64,000 nucleotides of DNA from the NCBI GenBank assembly GCA_963834825.1, contig CAWICZ010000014.1, positions 1,116,001 to 1,180,000 on the forward strand. The letters run 5' to 3'. The stretch comes from JACDAN01 sp963834825. GTDB lineage: Bacteria; Actinomycetota; Thermoleophilia; Gaiellales; Gaiellaceae. This document shows, one piece after another, positions 35,773 to 45,627 of this stretch. The notes below the pieces were generated by a model. It worked only from the letters and a program-made list of their open reading frames with translations, was not told the DNA's origin and did no database searches. Each line of letters starts with the position of its first letter. The stretch's first letter is position 1. Both the position numbers and the translations under genes were made by a program.

Positions 35773-38490
35773 GCGCGCCACGCTTCCTGCCGTGGTTGCG
35801 GCGCGGGATGGCCCGCGGCATCGGAGGCCCGGACTCCGATCCCGCCGGCGCGCTCCCGCTGCGTGGTGCGCTCAAGGCGACCGTCGACCTCGCCGACTCG
35901 CGTGGCGTCGCCGCTTCCGCCGACGTGACGATGCCGACTGGTCGGTCCCGGCGACGTGGTCGGGATCGACGCGGGGCAGGTGGTGCGAATGGTGCCGCCC
36001 GACGGCGCCGCCGACGTCGAGGCCAACGACTTCCCCTTCGTCGAGCTGGTCGCTCCGGACCTCCCGTGGTTGTTGACGCCGGCACAGGCGACGACCGACC
36101 GTGATCGTCTGCGCCCGTGGCTGGTGCTTGTGTGCGTCGAGGAGCGCGACGGCATCGAGTACGACGCCACGACGCAGCCGCTCGCCGTCCTCCGCCTCAG
36201 CGGAGCCGACGCCGAGATCGAACTGCCCGACCTCGCCGAGTCGTGGGCGTGGGCGCACGTGCAGTCGATGGTGCCCAAGCCGCAGATCGACGGCGAGCTG
36301 CAGAACAGCTCTGGTGCGGTCATCGCCCGGCTGATCTGCCCCCGCCAGCTCGTCGGCGGTCGCCGCTACCGTGCCGCCGTCGTGCCGGCGTTCGACGTCG
36401 GATTGGCGGCTGGGCTCGGCCAGGATTCCTCAGAGTTCGCCACCGCCGGTCCGGCCTGGACCCTCGGGGCGATGCCACCGGTCGTCGAGCTGCCCGTGTA
36501 CGTGACGTGGACGTTCAGCACCAGCGCCGAGGCCGGCGACTTCGAAGAGCTGGCCCGCCGCCTCCAACCCGACCTCGATGGTGGCCGGATGGGCTACCAC
36601 GGTGCCAGGGTGGTCGCCTCAGAGCTGCTTCCGCCGTTTGTCGGCCTGACCCACTTCGAGTACGAAGGCACGCTCGTCGACCCGGACTCGCGCTCGGTCG
36701 GCCTGCTGCCACGTGCTCAGAGCTGGTTCGGCGACGGCATGCGAACCTTGCTCGCCGAGGCAGCAGGCCGGATCGACGTGCCTCGCGTCGCCCCGGCCGG
36801 CTATGACCCGGAGACCGACGACCCGGTGCTCGGACCGCCGCTGTACGGCTCCTGGTCCGCCGACCGCTACAGGGTCCCGCGTGAGGGCTGGCTGGCCGAG
36901 CTCAACCTCGAACCGGCCCGGCGGGCCGCAGCCGGACTCGGGGCACGGGTCGTGCGCGACAACCAGCACGAGTTCCTCGCCGCGGCGTGGGACCAGGCGG
37001 GAGATGTTCGGGCGTTGCGCGAGGAGCTCAACCGGGGTCGACTCGCCGCCGAGATCGGGCGCAGCCACGCCCGCCGTTTGGCGGCTCTCACCGACGAGGC
37101 CCTGCTGCAGGCGACGGACCGCGTGCACGTGTTCGTGCGCTCCGGGTTCACGACTGCGGCCGGCCAGCTGCGCAACTCGGCGATCGTGCCGGCGGCGATG
37201 ACCACGCCGGCGTTCGCCAGGCAGACGAGATCGGGATCGCTGATCGCCCGTCGCGCCGGACAGGCCCGCCACCAGCCGACCGTCGGCGTACGCACGACGG
37301 CACGGTTCGTCGCCGCCTCGGTGACAAACGATGCTCGCCTGCCGATCCAGCAACCCGTCGCCCACTTCGGAGCCTCGTTCGTCGGCCGCAGCACGGTGAC
37401 CGCCAACACGACCTTCGTGCTAGTCGCGATAGACACGACTGAGGGGGCGACCGAGGTGGTCGCTGTCGAGAACGCCCCGCCGATCCTCTCCACCGTCTCC
37501 GATCAGGTGACCGATCTCGCTGCCACGGTTCGCGCGGCACTCGATCCGATGGGATCGATCGTCGCCGGGCTCGACCGTCGACTCACCGGAATCGACCTCG
37601 ACCATGCCGCCGACCTGCCGACGCGCATCCCGGTCGGGCCACGGTTCCTCGACCCGCTGTTCCCCAAGCTGCACGTCCTCGGGTCCGAGCTCGTCCTCCC
37701 CGGCATCGACGTGTTCGGCCTCAACCGGGTACGCCTCGTCGAGGTCAACGAGGCCTGGATCGCCGCCTTCCAGGCCGGCGCCAACCACGAGTGGGCTCGG
37801 GAGGCGCTGTGGAACGAGTATCCCGCCGACCTCGGCGCCACCTCGTTCTCGCACTTCTGGCCGCGGATCCCGGCGGCCCCCGACCTGGCCCACGACCTGC
37901 ATGAGTGGCTGCCGCTCACCACCACCTCGCTCGCCGACCATGTCGGCGGCGAGGGCTCCTCGACCGTCTTGCTGGTGCGCGGCGACGTGATCCGGCGCTA
38001 CCCGGACACCCAGTTCATGCTCGTCACCCCGGCATCCGACGGTTCCCTGCTCGACGCCGACGACAACCTGCCGGCCGACCGCACCACGTGGCCGGCGTTC
38101 ACCGGGCGACTCGACGAGCAGACCGTGTTCGTCGGGTTCGACGTCGACCCGCAGGACGTTTGGGACCAGGGCATGTACGTGAGCATCGAGGAGCCGGTCA
38201 CCGGCCCGAGCTTCGGCCTCGACACGGCCGCCAGCGCCCCTCCGGGAGCGTACGGCCACCGCCCGGCATCGTGGTCCGACGCGTCGTGGGCCCACATGGC
38301 GGTGTCGGAGCAGGCTCTCGCCGACCTGACCCACATCCACTTCGCCGAGTCGCCGTGGCTAAACGGCATCGTCGGCGACCTGGAGTGGCCACGCAACGCC
38401 GCCCATCTCGCCGGCATCACGTTCCAGCAACCGTTCCGTCTGCTCCTGCCCGCCACCTACTTGATGCCAGAACCGCAGGCCTTGCCATGA
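35769..38490 (+). CDS. ~906-aa unknown protein, third cluster gene (one frame break)
   Basis: Starts MSAPRFLPWLRRGMARGIGG at an ATG overlapping the previous stop (ATGA). After 56 codons the frame shifts: at ATGCCGACTGGTC (35931-35943) one extra base, probably A35937, separates TMP from LVGPGDVVGIDAGQ. After that it runs open to 38490. Conserved-looking segments are RPWLVLVCVEERDGIEYD, LAESWAWAHVQSMV and YRAAVVPAFDVGLAAGLG, then VELPVYVTWTFSTSAEAGDF. No signal peptide, membrane helix, nucleotide loop or catalytic signature is seen. I know of no function. Its operon position shows that it belongs to the same system. Confidence 0.75.
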
Positions 38491-41400
38491 GCGATGACGA
38501 CAGCGTCCGGCGGCGTCACGGACGACGAGATGACCCGCCCAACGACGGCCGCCTCGACCCCGGTCCGATCGACACGGGTCCCATCGACATACCCGGCGAG
38601 ATCGAGCTCCCCGCCCCCGGCGACATCGTGCGCGACCTCGACGCAGCACTGCCGCTGACGATGTTTCCCGTGCGGCTGGCGACCCGCCTCCGCCGCCCTG
38701 CTCCCGAGCAACCTCCGACCGAGCTGTGGGTGCGCATCTTTCCCGATCTCGTCCACGCCGACGGACACCTCCCCGAGCTGTCGGCCGAGGAGATCACCCT
38801 CGGCCACGCCTATTGGGACCGGTTATGGCGGGCCGGCGACGACCAACTCCGGCGCGACGACACCCACCGGTGGGTGGTCGCACAGCTCGGCGCGCCACGC
38901 ACCGCTTGGGTCATCGGCCAGACCGCCCCCGTGAACCCCGACGACGCCCCGCGCCGACCGGTCGCCAGTGATCAGCCGCTCCCCCGTCCGCCCGAGTTCC
39001 CCAAGCTGGTCGCCCGCACCGTGACCCGCCCGACGCTCGCCCGCATGCTGCCCGACGTCTGGCACGTGACCGTGCGCCACAGCAGCGAGTTCGTCACGAG
39101 GGCATGGTCGAAGCCGGTGCGCCGCGACCTGGCGATGGCACCGAACCTGGCGGAGATCCCGGCCGACGGGCACGCGCGCGACCTTCTCGCCAACCAGGAC
39201 CTGTGGTGGATGGCCGACTTCGACGCCGCCGTCGACGCCGGCATGGGGGTGCGGATGCCGTGGAATCCGCCCGCCGGTGGACCGTTCTTCGCCACTGAGG
39301 TCGTCGTGTTCGGGGTTCGCGGCGACAACGCCGGGGCGGACAGCGAGCTGACCGGCCTGCTCGATGCCCATCGCTTCACGTCCGGCGTCGAGATCGTGCC
39401 GCAGGGCACGCCGACGAACAACACCGACACCGTCATCGCCGGGTTCACGACGACCCCCGCCGACCTCGACGGCTTCCTCGACCGCCAGACGACGTCGCCG
39501 CGTATCAGCCGGCCGCAACTCTCGCCGGCCCGGCTGGGTACGACGACCCTCGCCGACGCGGCATCGATCGCCCTCGGCCTCGACGGCGCCAACGCCTTCG
39601 ACCACACCGAGCACGCCTCCTTACGCACCGGATCGTGGGCGCGGGACATGAACCGCACGCTGTGGCCGGCGACGTTCGACTACTTCCTGCGCCACGCCCT
39701 CGCCACCGGTGTCGTCCCGGCCGTCGCCGACGACGACCGGGCGTGGCTCGCCGGCTGGTGCCGCGACTGGGTGCGGGCCGGCGGGTTCCTCCCGGCGTTC
39801 AGGGTCGGGACGCAACCGTACGGGCTGTTGCCGGTCGCCCGCCGCCCCCGCAGGAGCGATCTCGGCAGCACCCGCCGTGACCAGCTTGTCGGTGTGCTGC
39901 TCGACCTCCTCGACGATTGGAACGTCTCGCTCGGGTTCGTGGCCAACTTCTCAGCGGCGCGCGGAGGGCTGTTCGGCGAGCCGCCCCCGACCCCGGATGA
40001 AGAGGCGGTCCGGTTGGCGTCGGTGCTCGGCGCCGTGCCGCATCCGACCGGGTTCCGCCTGCGCCCGGCGACCGTGCGCCACGACTCGATCGCCGCCGAC
40101 TGGACCGCCGCCATCGCCGAGATGGAGCGGCTGCTCCTGTTGTCGCACAACAACCTCTACCGCGAGGCGTACGAGATCCAGTGGAAGGCGGCGATCAACG
40201 CCGGCGAGCTGGACGCCCAGGGCGACGGACTGGATCACCTGCGTGACTACGCCGACGGGATGATCGGCAGCGACATCGCGTACTCGGAGGCGCACCGGGA
40301 CGCCGCCGCCGACGCCAGGGACTACATCGACTCGATGCTGCGGCCGATGATCGCGGCCCACCAGATCCGCGCCGAGACCAGACAGTGGGACCAGGCGTTC
40401 TCGGTGGCAACCCTGCCGACCGTTGACGATCCTCCGCTGTGGTACGTCGAGTACGGCGAGGACAATGCCCGTTCCGACGGCACGTTCCCCACGTTGCGCT
40501 TGGTGCCCGACAAGACACCAGCCGCGATCGCCACGACACTCCGAGACTTCGCGGCCGATGCCCGGCGGGCGACGAGCATCCCGCGTCCGGGCTACGTGGC
40601 AGGAGTCACCAAGTCGTTGTTCGAGAAACTCGTCGAGCACGGCGTCATGCGCGTACCCGGCGACCAAGCCGAGGAGCTGGCGCTCGGACTCGAAGGCCTC
40701 GCCACGATGCTCGAGTCGGGTGACGTCGCAGACCCTGTCGGCGAGCTCACCCGGCTCCTCCGCGAGTCACTCGGACTCGCCACCCATCGCCTCGACGCCT
40801 GGATGAGCAGCCTCGCCGACGAACACCTCGCGTCACTGCGGGCGACGACGCCGACCGGAATGCAGGTCGGCGGCTACGGCTGGGTCGTCAACCTCGAGTC
40901 CGATGAGAGCGGCGGCGCCGACTCGCACGGGTTCATCCACGCCCCCTCGCTCGATCATGCGGCGACCGCCGCCGTGCTGCGCAGCGCCTGGCTGAACTAC
41001 GCCGCCGACGCCCAAGACGCCCCATTTGGGGTCGACGTATCGTCCGACCGCGTCCGCCGCGCCCAGTGGCTGCTCGAGGGTGTGCGCAACGGCGTCGATC
41101 TCGGCGAGCTGCTCGGCGCCAAGTTCGAACGAAGGCTGCACGATGCCGGGCGCTCCCATCTCATCGCCGACGTACGCCAACTCGTCCTCGACGCAACCGG
41201 ACGGAGCGGCGAGCCGGCGCGGGCGATCGTCGACGGTCTCGCCCTCGCCGTGGCCTACAGCGAGTCAACCGTCGCCGACCCCGTCTTCGACGCCATCGAG
41301 CAGTGGCGCACGACGCTCCCGGGGTACCCGGCCGACGGGATGGCGGGGCCGCTGCACGCGACGGTCGCCGACCTCGACTCCACCGCCGACCTGCTCACCA

Positions 41401-42977
41401 CCCAGTCCGTGCACTCGGTGTTGAAGGGGAACCTGGCCGAGGCTGCTGCAACGCTGTCGGTCGCCGGCGCCGGCGACGCCGGAATCCCGCAACTCCGCGT
41501 GCCCGCGGTGCACCGCCAGTCGCAAGTCGTGACCCATCGCGTCGTCGCCGTGCTCCCACCTCCGCCGCCTCCAGCGGACGCCTCGGCCACGCCGTCGCTC
41601 CTCAGCGTGGCGGAACCGGCGCTCGCCCATTGGCTCGCCCGCCTGCTCCCGCCACCGGCCGCAGTCGACATCACCGTCGAGCTCGGCGCGGGCACCGCAA
41701 ACGGTCGCTGGGAGGGCACGCTGGAGATGCTCGGCCTCGGCGCCGTCGAGGTCGTCGCCCTCGCTGCCGGCGGCGGTGAGCTGGGGGCGAGCATGCTGGG
41801 CAGCCTCGTCGCAGCGCGCGCCCGGATGGAACTGGGCGCTGTCACGAACGTGCCGGCGGATCTCGGTGGTGCGCTCCCGGCAGTGGCGATCGCCGCCGGG
41901 TCGTTGCGCTCTTTGCTCGGCGCCGCACGACCGCTGCGCGGTGACGACCTTGCCGCCACCAGCGGCCTGCCGCACGACGTCGACGTCGACGAGCTGGACG
42001 ATCGACGCCTGGCGCTGGCGACGGTCCTCGACGCCCTCGGACGGTCGCGGCCGGAGGCCGCGCTGCTGCGGTCGCGTTTCGCCGACCTCGCCACCCTCGA
42101 CCCCGGTGGCCTCCTTGCCGCGCTAACCACTCCCGACCGCCGCGACGAGCACCTCAGGAACCTCCTGCAGAAGGCGGCGAGGAACGCCAAGTCGCTGCTC
42201 AGACCACTTCCCGGCGACTGGGCTGCGCTCACTCCGGGCGCCCAGGCCGAGCACTTCGCCGGTCGGATTCGCGACGCAATCGGGGTGTCGATACCCGTTC
42301 TGCAACGGCAGTCACTCGCCCACCACTCGGAACTGGCGTCGAGTCTCGCATCGTCACCGCGACGACTCGGCTCGCCGGTGGCGGCGATGTCGTGGCTGCT
42401 CGAAGCCGGCCGTGTCCACCAGGGCGCCGGCCTCTGCGCCGAGGCGCTCGACCTCGTCGAGGTCGTCAATCCGGCGGCGCGGATCCCGTTCCAGGTCGCC
42501 CAGCTCCCCGACGTCGACGGCGAGCCGTGGGTCGCCGTCGAAGGCCCGACCGGAGCCGGCGGGCGGCTGGACCTGCTGTTTGTCACGGACGCCGCCGCGG
42601 CCATGGCCGAGGATGGCGTAGCCGGACTGATCTTCGACGGGTGGAGCGAGCCGATCCCCGGTCGACGAGCGACTACCGGGGTGGCCGTCCACTTCGACCG
42701 TCCCGGCGCTCAGCCACCGCAGGCCGTGCTCCTCGCCATGCCACCCGAGGAAGGCGCGTGGACCGTGGAGCACCTCGAGCGGTTGCTGCTCGAGACGCTG
42801 GAGATGGTCGCCGTGCGCGCCGTCGGGCCGGAGACGCTCAACCGCCTCGGTCACACGCTCCCGGCGGTCGGACTGGAGGAAGGTGCCGCCGTCTCCGTCG
42901 TCCCCGAGCCCGTTGACGGTCCGATCGTCATTGAAATCGATCCGATCGACGACGAGTTCGATCCGGTGCTGACATGA
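38487..42977 (+). CDS. 1496-aa giant unknown protein, fourth cluster gene
   Basis: The largest gene in the window, in one intact frame. The start is ATG 38487 overlapping the upstream TGA; an open extension upstream is only the shadow of gene three. The first ~45 residues are charged and Asp/Pro-rich. Then come conserved-looking blocks: LWVRIFPDLVHADGHLPEL, EEITLGHAYWDRLWRAGDD, RTAWVIG, FRVGTQPYGLLPVARR and SLRTGSWARDMNRTLWPATF. A proline run (PPPPPPADAS) near residue ~1030 separates an N-terminal from a C-terminal half. No export signal, membrane helix or P-loop found. Function unknown; possibly a structural scaffold. Confidence 0.8.
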   Translation: MSDDDSVRRRHGRRDDPPNDGRLDPGPIDTGPIDIPGEIELPAPGDIVRDLDAALPLTMFPVRLATRLRRPAPEQPPTELWVRIFPDLVHADGHLPELSAEEITLGHAYWDRLWRAGDDQLRRDDTHRWVVAQLGAPRTAWVIGQTAPVNPDDAPRRPVASDQPLPRPPEFPKLVARTVTRPTLARMLPDVWHVTVRHSSEFVTRAWSKPVRRDLAMAPNLAEIPADGHARDLLANQDLWWMADFDAAVDAGMGVRMPWNPPAGGPFFATEVVVFGVRGDNAGADSELTGLLDAHRFTSGVEIVPQGTPTNNTDTVIAGFTTTPADLDGFLDRQTTSPRISRPQLSPARLGTTTLADAASIALGLDGANAFDHTEHASLRTGSWARDMNRTLWPATFDYFLRHALATGVVPAVADDDRAWLAGWCRDWVRAGGFLPAFRVGTQPYGLLPVARRPRRSDLGSTRRDQLVGVLLDLLDDWNVSLGFVANFSAARGGLFGEPPPTPDEEAVRLASVLGAVPHPTGFRLRPATVRHDSIAADWTAAIAEMERLLLLSHNNLYREAYEIQWKAAINAGELDAQGDGLDHLRDYADGMIGSDIAYSEAHRDAAADARDYIDSMLRPMIAAHQIRAETRQWDQAFSVATLPTVDDPPLWYVEYGEDNARSDGTFPTLRLVPDKTPAAIATTLRDFAADARRATSIPRPGYVAGVTKSLFEKLVEHGVMRVPGDQAEELALGLEGLATMLESGDVADPVGELTRLLRESLGLATHRLDAWMSSLADEHLASLRATTPTGMQVGGYGWVVNLESDESGGADSHGFIHAPSLDHAATAAVLRSAWLNYAADAQDAPFGVDVSSDRVRRAQWLLEGVRNGVDLGELLGAKFERRLHDAGRSHLIADVRQLVLDATGRSGEPARAIVDGLALAVAYSESTVADPVFDAIEQWRTTLPGYPADGMAGPLHATVADLDSTADLLTTQSVHSVLKGNLAEAAATLSVAGAGDAGIPQLRVPAVHRQSQVVTHRVVAVLPPPPPPADASATPSLLSVAEPALAHWLARLLPPPAAVDITVELGAGTANGRWEGTLEMLGLGAVEVVALAAGGGELGASMLGSLVAARARMELGAVTNVPADLGGALPAVAIAAGSLRSLLGAARPLRGDDLAATSGLPHDVDVDELDDRRLALATVLDALGRSRPEAALLRSRFADLATLDPGGLLAALTTPDRRDEHLRNLLQKAARNAKSLLRPLPGDWAALTPGAQAEHFAGRIRDAIGVSIPVLQRQSLAHHSELASSLASSPRRLGSPVAAMSWLLEAGRVHQGAGLCAEALDLVEVVNPAARIPFQVAQLPDVDGEPWVAVEGPTGAGGRLDLLFVTDAAAAMAEDGVAGLIFDGWSEPIPGRRATTGVAVHFDRPGAQPPQAVLLAMPPEEGAWTVEHLERLLLETLEMVAVRAVGPETLNRLGHTLPAVGLEEGAAVSVVPEPVDGPIVIEIDPIDDEFDPVLT

Positions 42978-44677
42978 GCTGGATCCGAGTGGAGTCGGCG
43001 ACGATCGACCCCGACCTCTCCGAAGGCCTCGAAGTGCGCATCGCCGACCCGTTGTGGATGCTCAGCCGGCAATGGCAGACCGGGGAGTTCAAGGGAGACG
43101 ACGCGGCGAACCCGTTGCTCGTCCGCCTCGAAGCGCGGTCCGTGCGCGTCGCCGACCTGGTGCTCCCCGACGGTCAGTCCATCGACCTCACCGCGAGCGA
43201 AATGCCGCTCGAACCGCTCGTCGAGCGTGAACCGGTCCGCACCGGCCCCGCCGCGCCGAAGATCGCCACCGAGCTCGGGCGGCTGCTGATGCGCAGCCTC
43301 TCGCGAGTCCAGGCGCCGACCGGATTCACCGCCAAGCTCCAGTCGCTCTTCGCGCTGCGGCTCCCGCCCGACGACGGGCTCGATCCCGTCGGGCGGCGGC
43401 GCATGGAGCTGCAGGCAAGCGCCGCGCTCGACGGAGTCGAACTGCTCGTACAGCTGGCTGCGGATCCTGCCGTGTTGTCAACGATGCTCGACGAGCTCGC
43501 CATCGCCGACGCCACGAAGCAACGCGTGCTCGACGCTGCCGCCGCCTGGCAGCGCAACGCCGAACGGCTGTTCAGCGAGCCGGCGCAGTTCTCCACGTGG
43601 GATCCCCAGCGGATGGAGTACCGGTTCGTCCTGGATGCGACGGACCACGACGGCGAGCCGATCAGGCTCGACACGGCGGAGGGCTACGCGGGTGGACGAC
43701 TCGACTGGTACAGCTTCGATCGCGTCGCCTCGAGGGCCGAGCCCGGTGCGGCGGGTGGGTCGGTACGCCGGGCGGAGGTACTGCCTGCCCCGTTGCGCTT
43801 CCACGGCATGCCGGCCGACCGGTTCTGGGAGTTCGAGGCGGGTGAGACCTACCTCGGCGGCATCGAAGCGGCCCCCGAGGATCTGGCCCGCGTGGCAGTC
43901 GCCGGTTACGCCGTCGTCCACGGCAACGACTGGTTTGTCGTGCCGCTGGCGGTCCCGTACGGCACGCTGACCACCGTCACCCTGCTGACCGTCGTCGACG
44001 ACTTCGGGCGCGTGACCAAGGTCCGCTCGGCCGCCGAGGTCGATGGCGGCGGCGCCAACCGGGCCTTCAAGTTCTTCGAGCTCACCGGCGACTCGAACCC
44101 GCGCAACGGAAAGGCGCCGCTGCTGTTCCTGCCTCCCACCGTGGAGACGACCGAGGCCGGACGCCCGCTCGAGGACGTTCGCTTCGTGCGCGACGAAATG
44201 GCGAACGTTGCGTGGGCCGTAGAACAGCGGATCGAGTCAGACTCCGGCCATCCAGTCGATGTCGCCACACGCCGCGGACGCTCGCCCGTAGACCAACCAG
44301 CTACCGAGGACGATCTTTGGAAGCTCATGCTGTCGACCCCAGTGCCACCTAACTGGGTGCCGCTCGTGCCGGTGCGCGTCGTCGACAACGTGGACAACGC
44401 TGCTACCAGCGAGCAGATCATGTTCCAGCGCGGCCGGGTTCCGCGCTCCGGCGAACCCGGCGCGACGAGCGGCGCGCTCGGCCGGATCCTGCTTCCCGAT
44501 CGCCGCCTGCTGATCCACGAGGACGAGATCCCCAGTGCGGGGACCCGCGTTGTCCGTCGTTACCAGTCGGCCCGCGATCCTGCTGGCACGCTGCACACGT
44601 GGGTGGGTCGACGCAAAGGCCCGGGCCGCGGTGAAGGCCACAGTGGTCTCGAATTCGACGTTCTCGACCGGTCGTGA
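42974..44677 (+). CDS. 567-aa unknown protein, fifth cluster gene
   Basis: Last gene of the coupled cluster, starting at an ATG that overlaps the stop of gene four. The N-terminus has a conserved look: IRVESATIDPDLSEGLEVRI, then DPLWMLSRQWQTGEFKGDD and NPLLVRLEARSVRVADL. Further on are PAPLRFHGMPADRFWEFEAG, WFVVPLAVPYGTLT and PPNWVPLVPVRVVDN. No signal peptide, membrane segment or known catalytic motif. The tail is basic (WVGRRKGPGRGEGHSG). Function unknown. An 8-bp hairpin 38 bp downstream may end the transcript. Confidence 0.8.
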   Translation: MSWIRVESATIDPDLSEGLEVRIADPLWMLSRQWQTGEFKGDDAANPLLVRLEARSVRVADLVLPDGQSIDLTASEMPLEPLVEREPVRTGPAAPKIATELGRLLMRSLSRVQAPTGFTAKLQSLFALRLPPDDGLDPVGRRRMELQASAALDGVELLVQLAADPAVLSTMLDELAIADATKQRVLDAAAAWQRNAERLFSEPAQFSTWDPQRMEYRFVLDATDHDGEPIRLDTAEGYAGGRLDWYSFDRVASRAEPGAAGGSVRRAEVLPAPLRFHGMPADRFWEFEAGETYLGGIEAAPEDLARVAVAGYAVVHGNDWFVVPLAVPYGTLTTVTLLTVVDDFGRVTKVRSAAEVDGGGANRAFKFFELTGDSNPRNGKAPLLFLPPTVETTEAGRPLEDVRFVRDEMANVAWAVEQRIESDSGHPVDVATRRGRSPVDQPATEDDLWKLMLSTPVPPNWVPLVPVRVVDNVDNAATSEQIMFQRGRVPRSGEPGATSGALGRILLPDRRLLIHEDEIPSAGTRVVRRYQSARDPAGTLHTWVGRRKGPGRGEGHSGLEFDVLDRS

Positions 44678-44714
44678 GCCATCCTCGTTTCAGGGCGATG
44701 AACTCGGTGAAGCC

Positions 44715-44734
44715 GCTGCGGCGACGGCCGCAGC
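44715..44734 (+). terminator. Hairpin after the five-gene cluster
   Basis: A perfect 8-bp repeat GCTGCGGC / GCCGCAGC with a GACG loop starts 38 bp after the last cluster stop, within the 165-bp gap before the methyltransferase. No T-run follows, so this is a candidate only. Confidence 0.42.
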
Positions 44735-44842
44735 CATTGCAGGCTGATCAGCTCGACGATCGGCTTGTCGACGTGTCCCCATCGATCTCGACTGCTTTGC
44801 GAACAAGTTGAAACAATCCTCCGCTTGGCCGATCGCGGGTTC

Positions 44843-45623
44843 ATGTTCCAGGCTCCTGCCGAGGTCTACGACCGGTTCGTCGGCCGGTACAGCCCCGCTC
44901 TGGCCCGCGCCATGTGCAAGGCCGCGGGGGTCCAGGCAGGACAGCGCGCCCTCGATGTGGGCTGTGGCTCCGGTGCGCTGGCCGAACTCCTCGCCGAGGT
45001 GCTCGGAGCCGAAAATGTCGCTGCGATCGACCCATCGGAGCCGTTCGTCGAGGCGACTCGGGCCCGGGTACCGGGCGCGCGCGTCGTCCTCGGGTCGGCC
45101 GAGTCGCTCCCGTTCGGCGACGACGAGTTCGACGCGACGCTGTCGCAGCTCGTCGTCAACTTCCTGACCGACCCCGACCAGGGGCTGCGCGAGATGTCCC
45201 GCGTGACGCGCCGCGGCGGCGTCGTCGCCGGCTGCGTGTGGGACTACGGCGGAGAGATGACGATGCTGCGGACCTTCTGGGACGCAGCGGCCGCGCTCGA
45301 CCCCGAGCGCGTGGAGCCGCTGATGGAGACGTACACGATGCGCTTCGCACGCCCAGAGGAGCTCGAGGCGCTCTGGCGCGGCTCGGGGCTCGGCGACGTC
45401 GAACGTCGCCGCGATCGTCGTCGAGGCTTCCTACGACGACTTCGAGGATCTGTGGTCGCCCTTCCCGACCGGTGTCGGTCCCGCCGGCGCGTACGCCGCG
45501 TCTCTCGGCGGCGAAGCGCAGGCCGCCCTTCGCGAGGAGTTTCGGCGCCGCGTCGGGGAACCCGAGGGACCGTTCACGCTCTCCGCCCGCGCGTGGCGCG
45601 CCGTCGGGAGAGCCGCCGGCTAG
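44843..45623 (+). CDS. SAM-dependent methyltransferase, UbiE/class I type (frameshifted)
   Basis: Class I methyltransferase of about 260 residues. ATG 44843 (MFQAPAEVYDRFVGRYSPAL) is a normal beginning; the SAM loop is ALDVGCGSGALAELLAEVLG, followed by AIDPSEPFVEATRARVPGA, GSAESLPFGDDEFDATLS and SRVTRRGGVVAGCVWDY. Near 45401 the frame changes: reading GTC-G-AACGTC as one extra base joins LGDV to NVAAIVVEASYDDFEDLW and then runs to TAG 45621. So it is another single-base insertion. The substrate is unknown. It is followed 4 bp later by the HIT-like gene. Confidence 0.85.
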
Positions 45624-45627
45624 GCCG

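Noticed and set aside
33159..35937. Programmed ribosomal frameshifting in the cluster
   Set aside because: No slippery heptamer, stem-loop or shared motif at the sites, and unrelated housekeeping genes show the same +1 change.
37905..38486. Upstream extension of the 1496-aa gene to 1690 codons
   Set aside because: The extra part is the out-of-frame shadow of the third cluster gene; ATG 38487 overlaps the preceding stop like the other cluster starts.
29092..44677. Prophage tail or contractile injection system
   Set aside because: No sheath, tube, baseplate, spike, terminase, portal, integrase or AAA unfoldase sequence is visible; only large unknown proteins.
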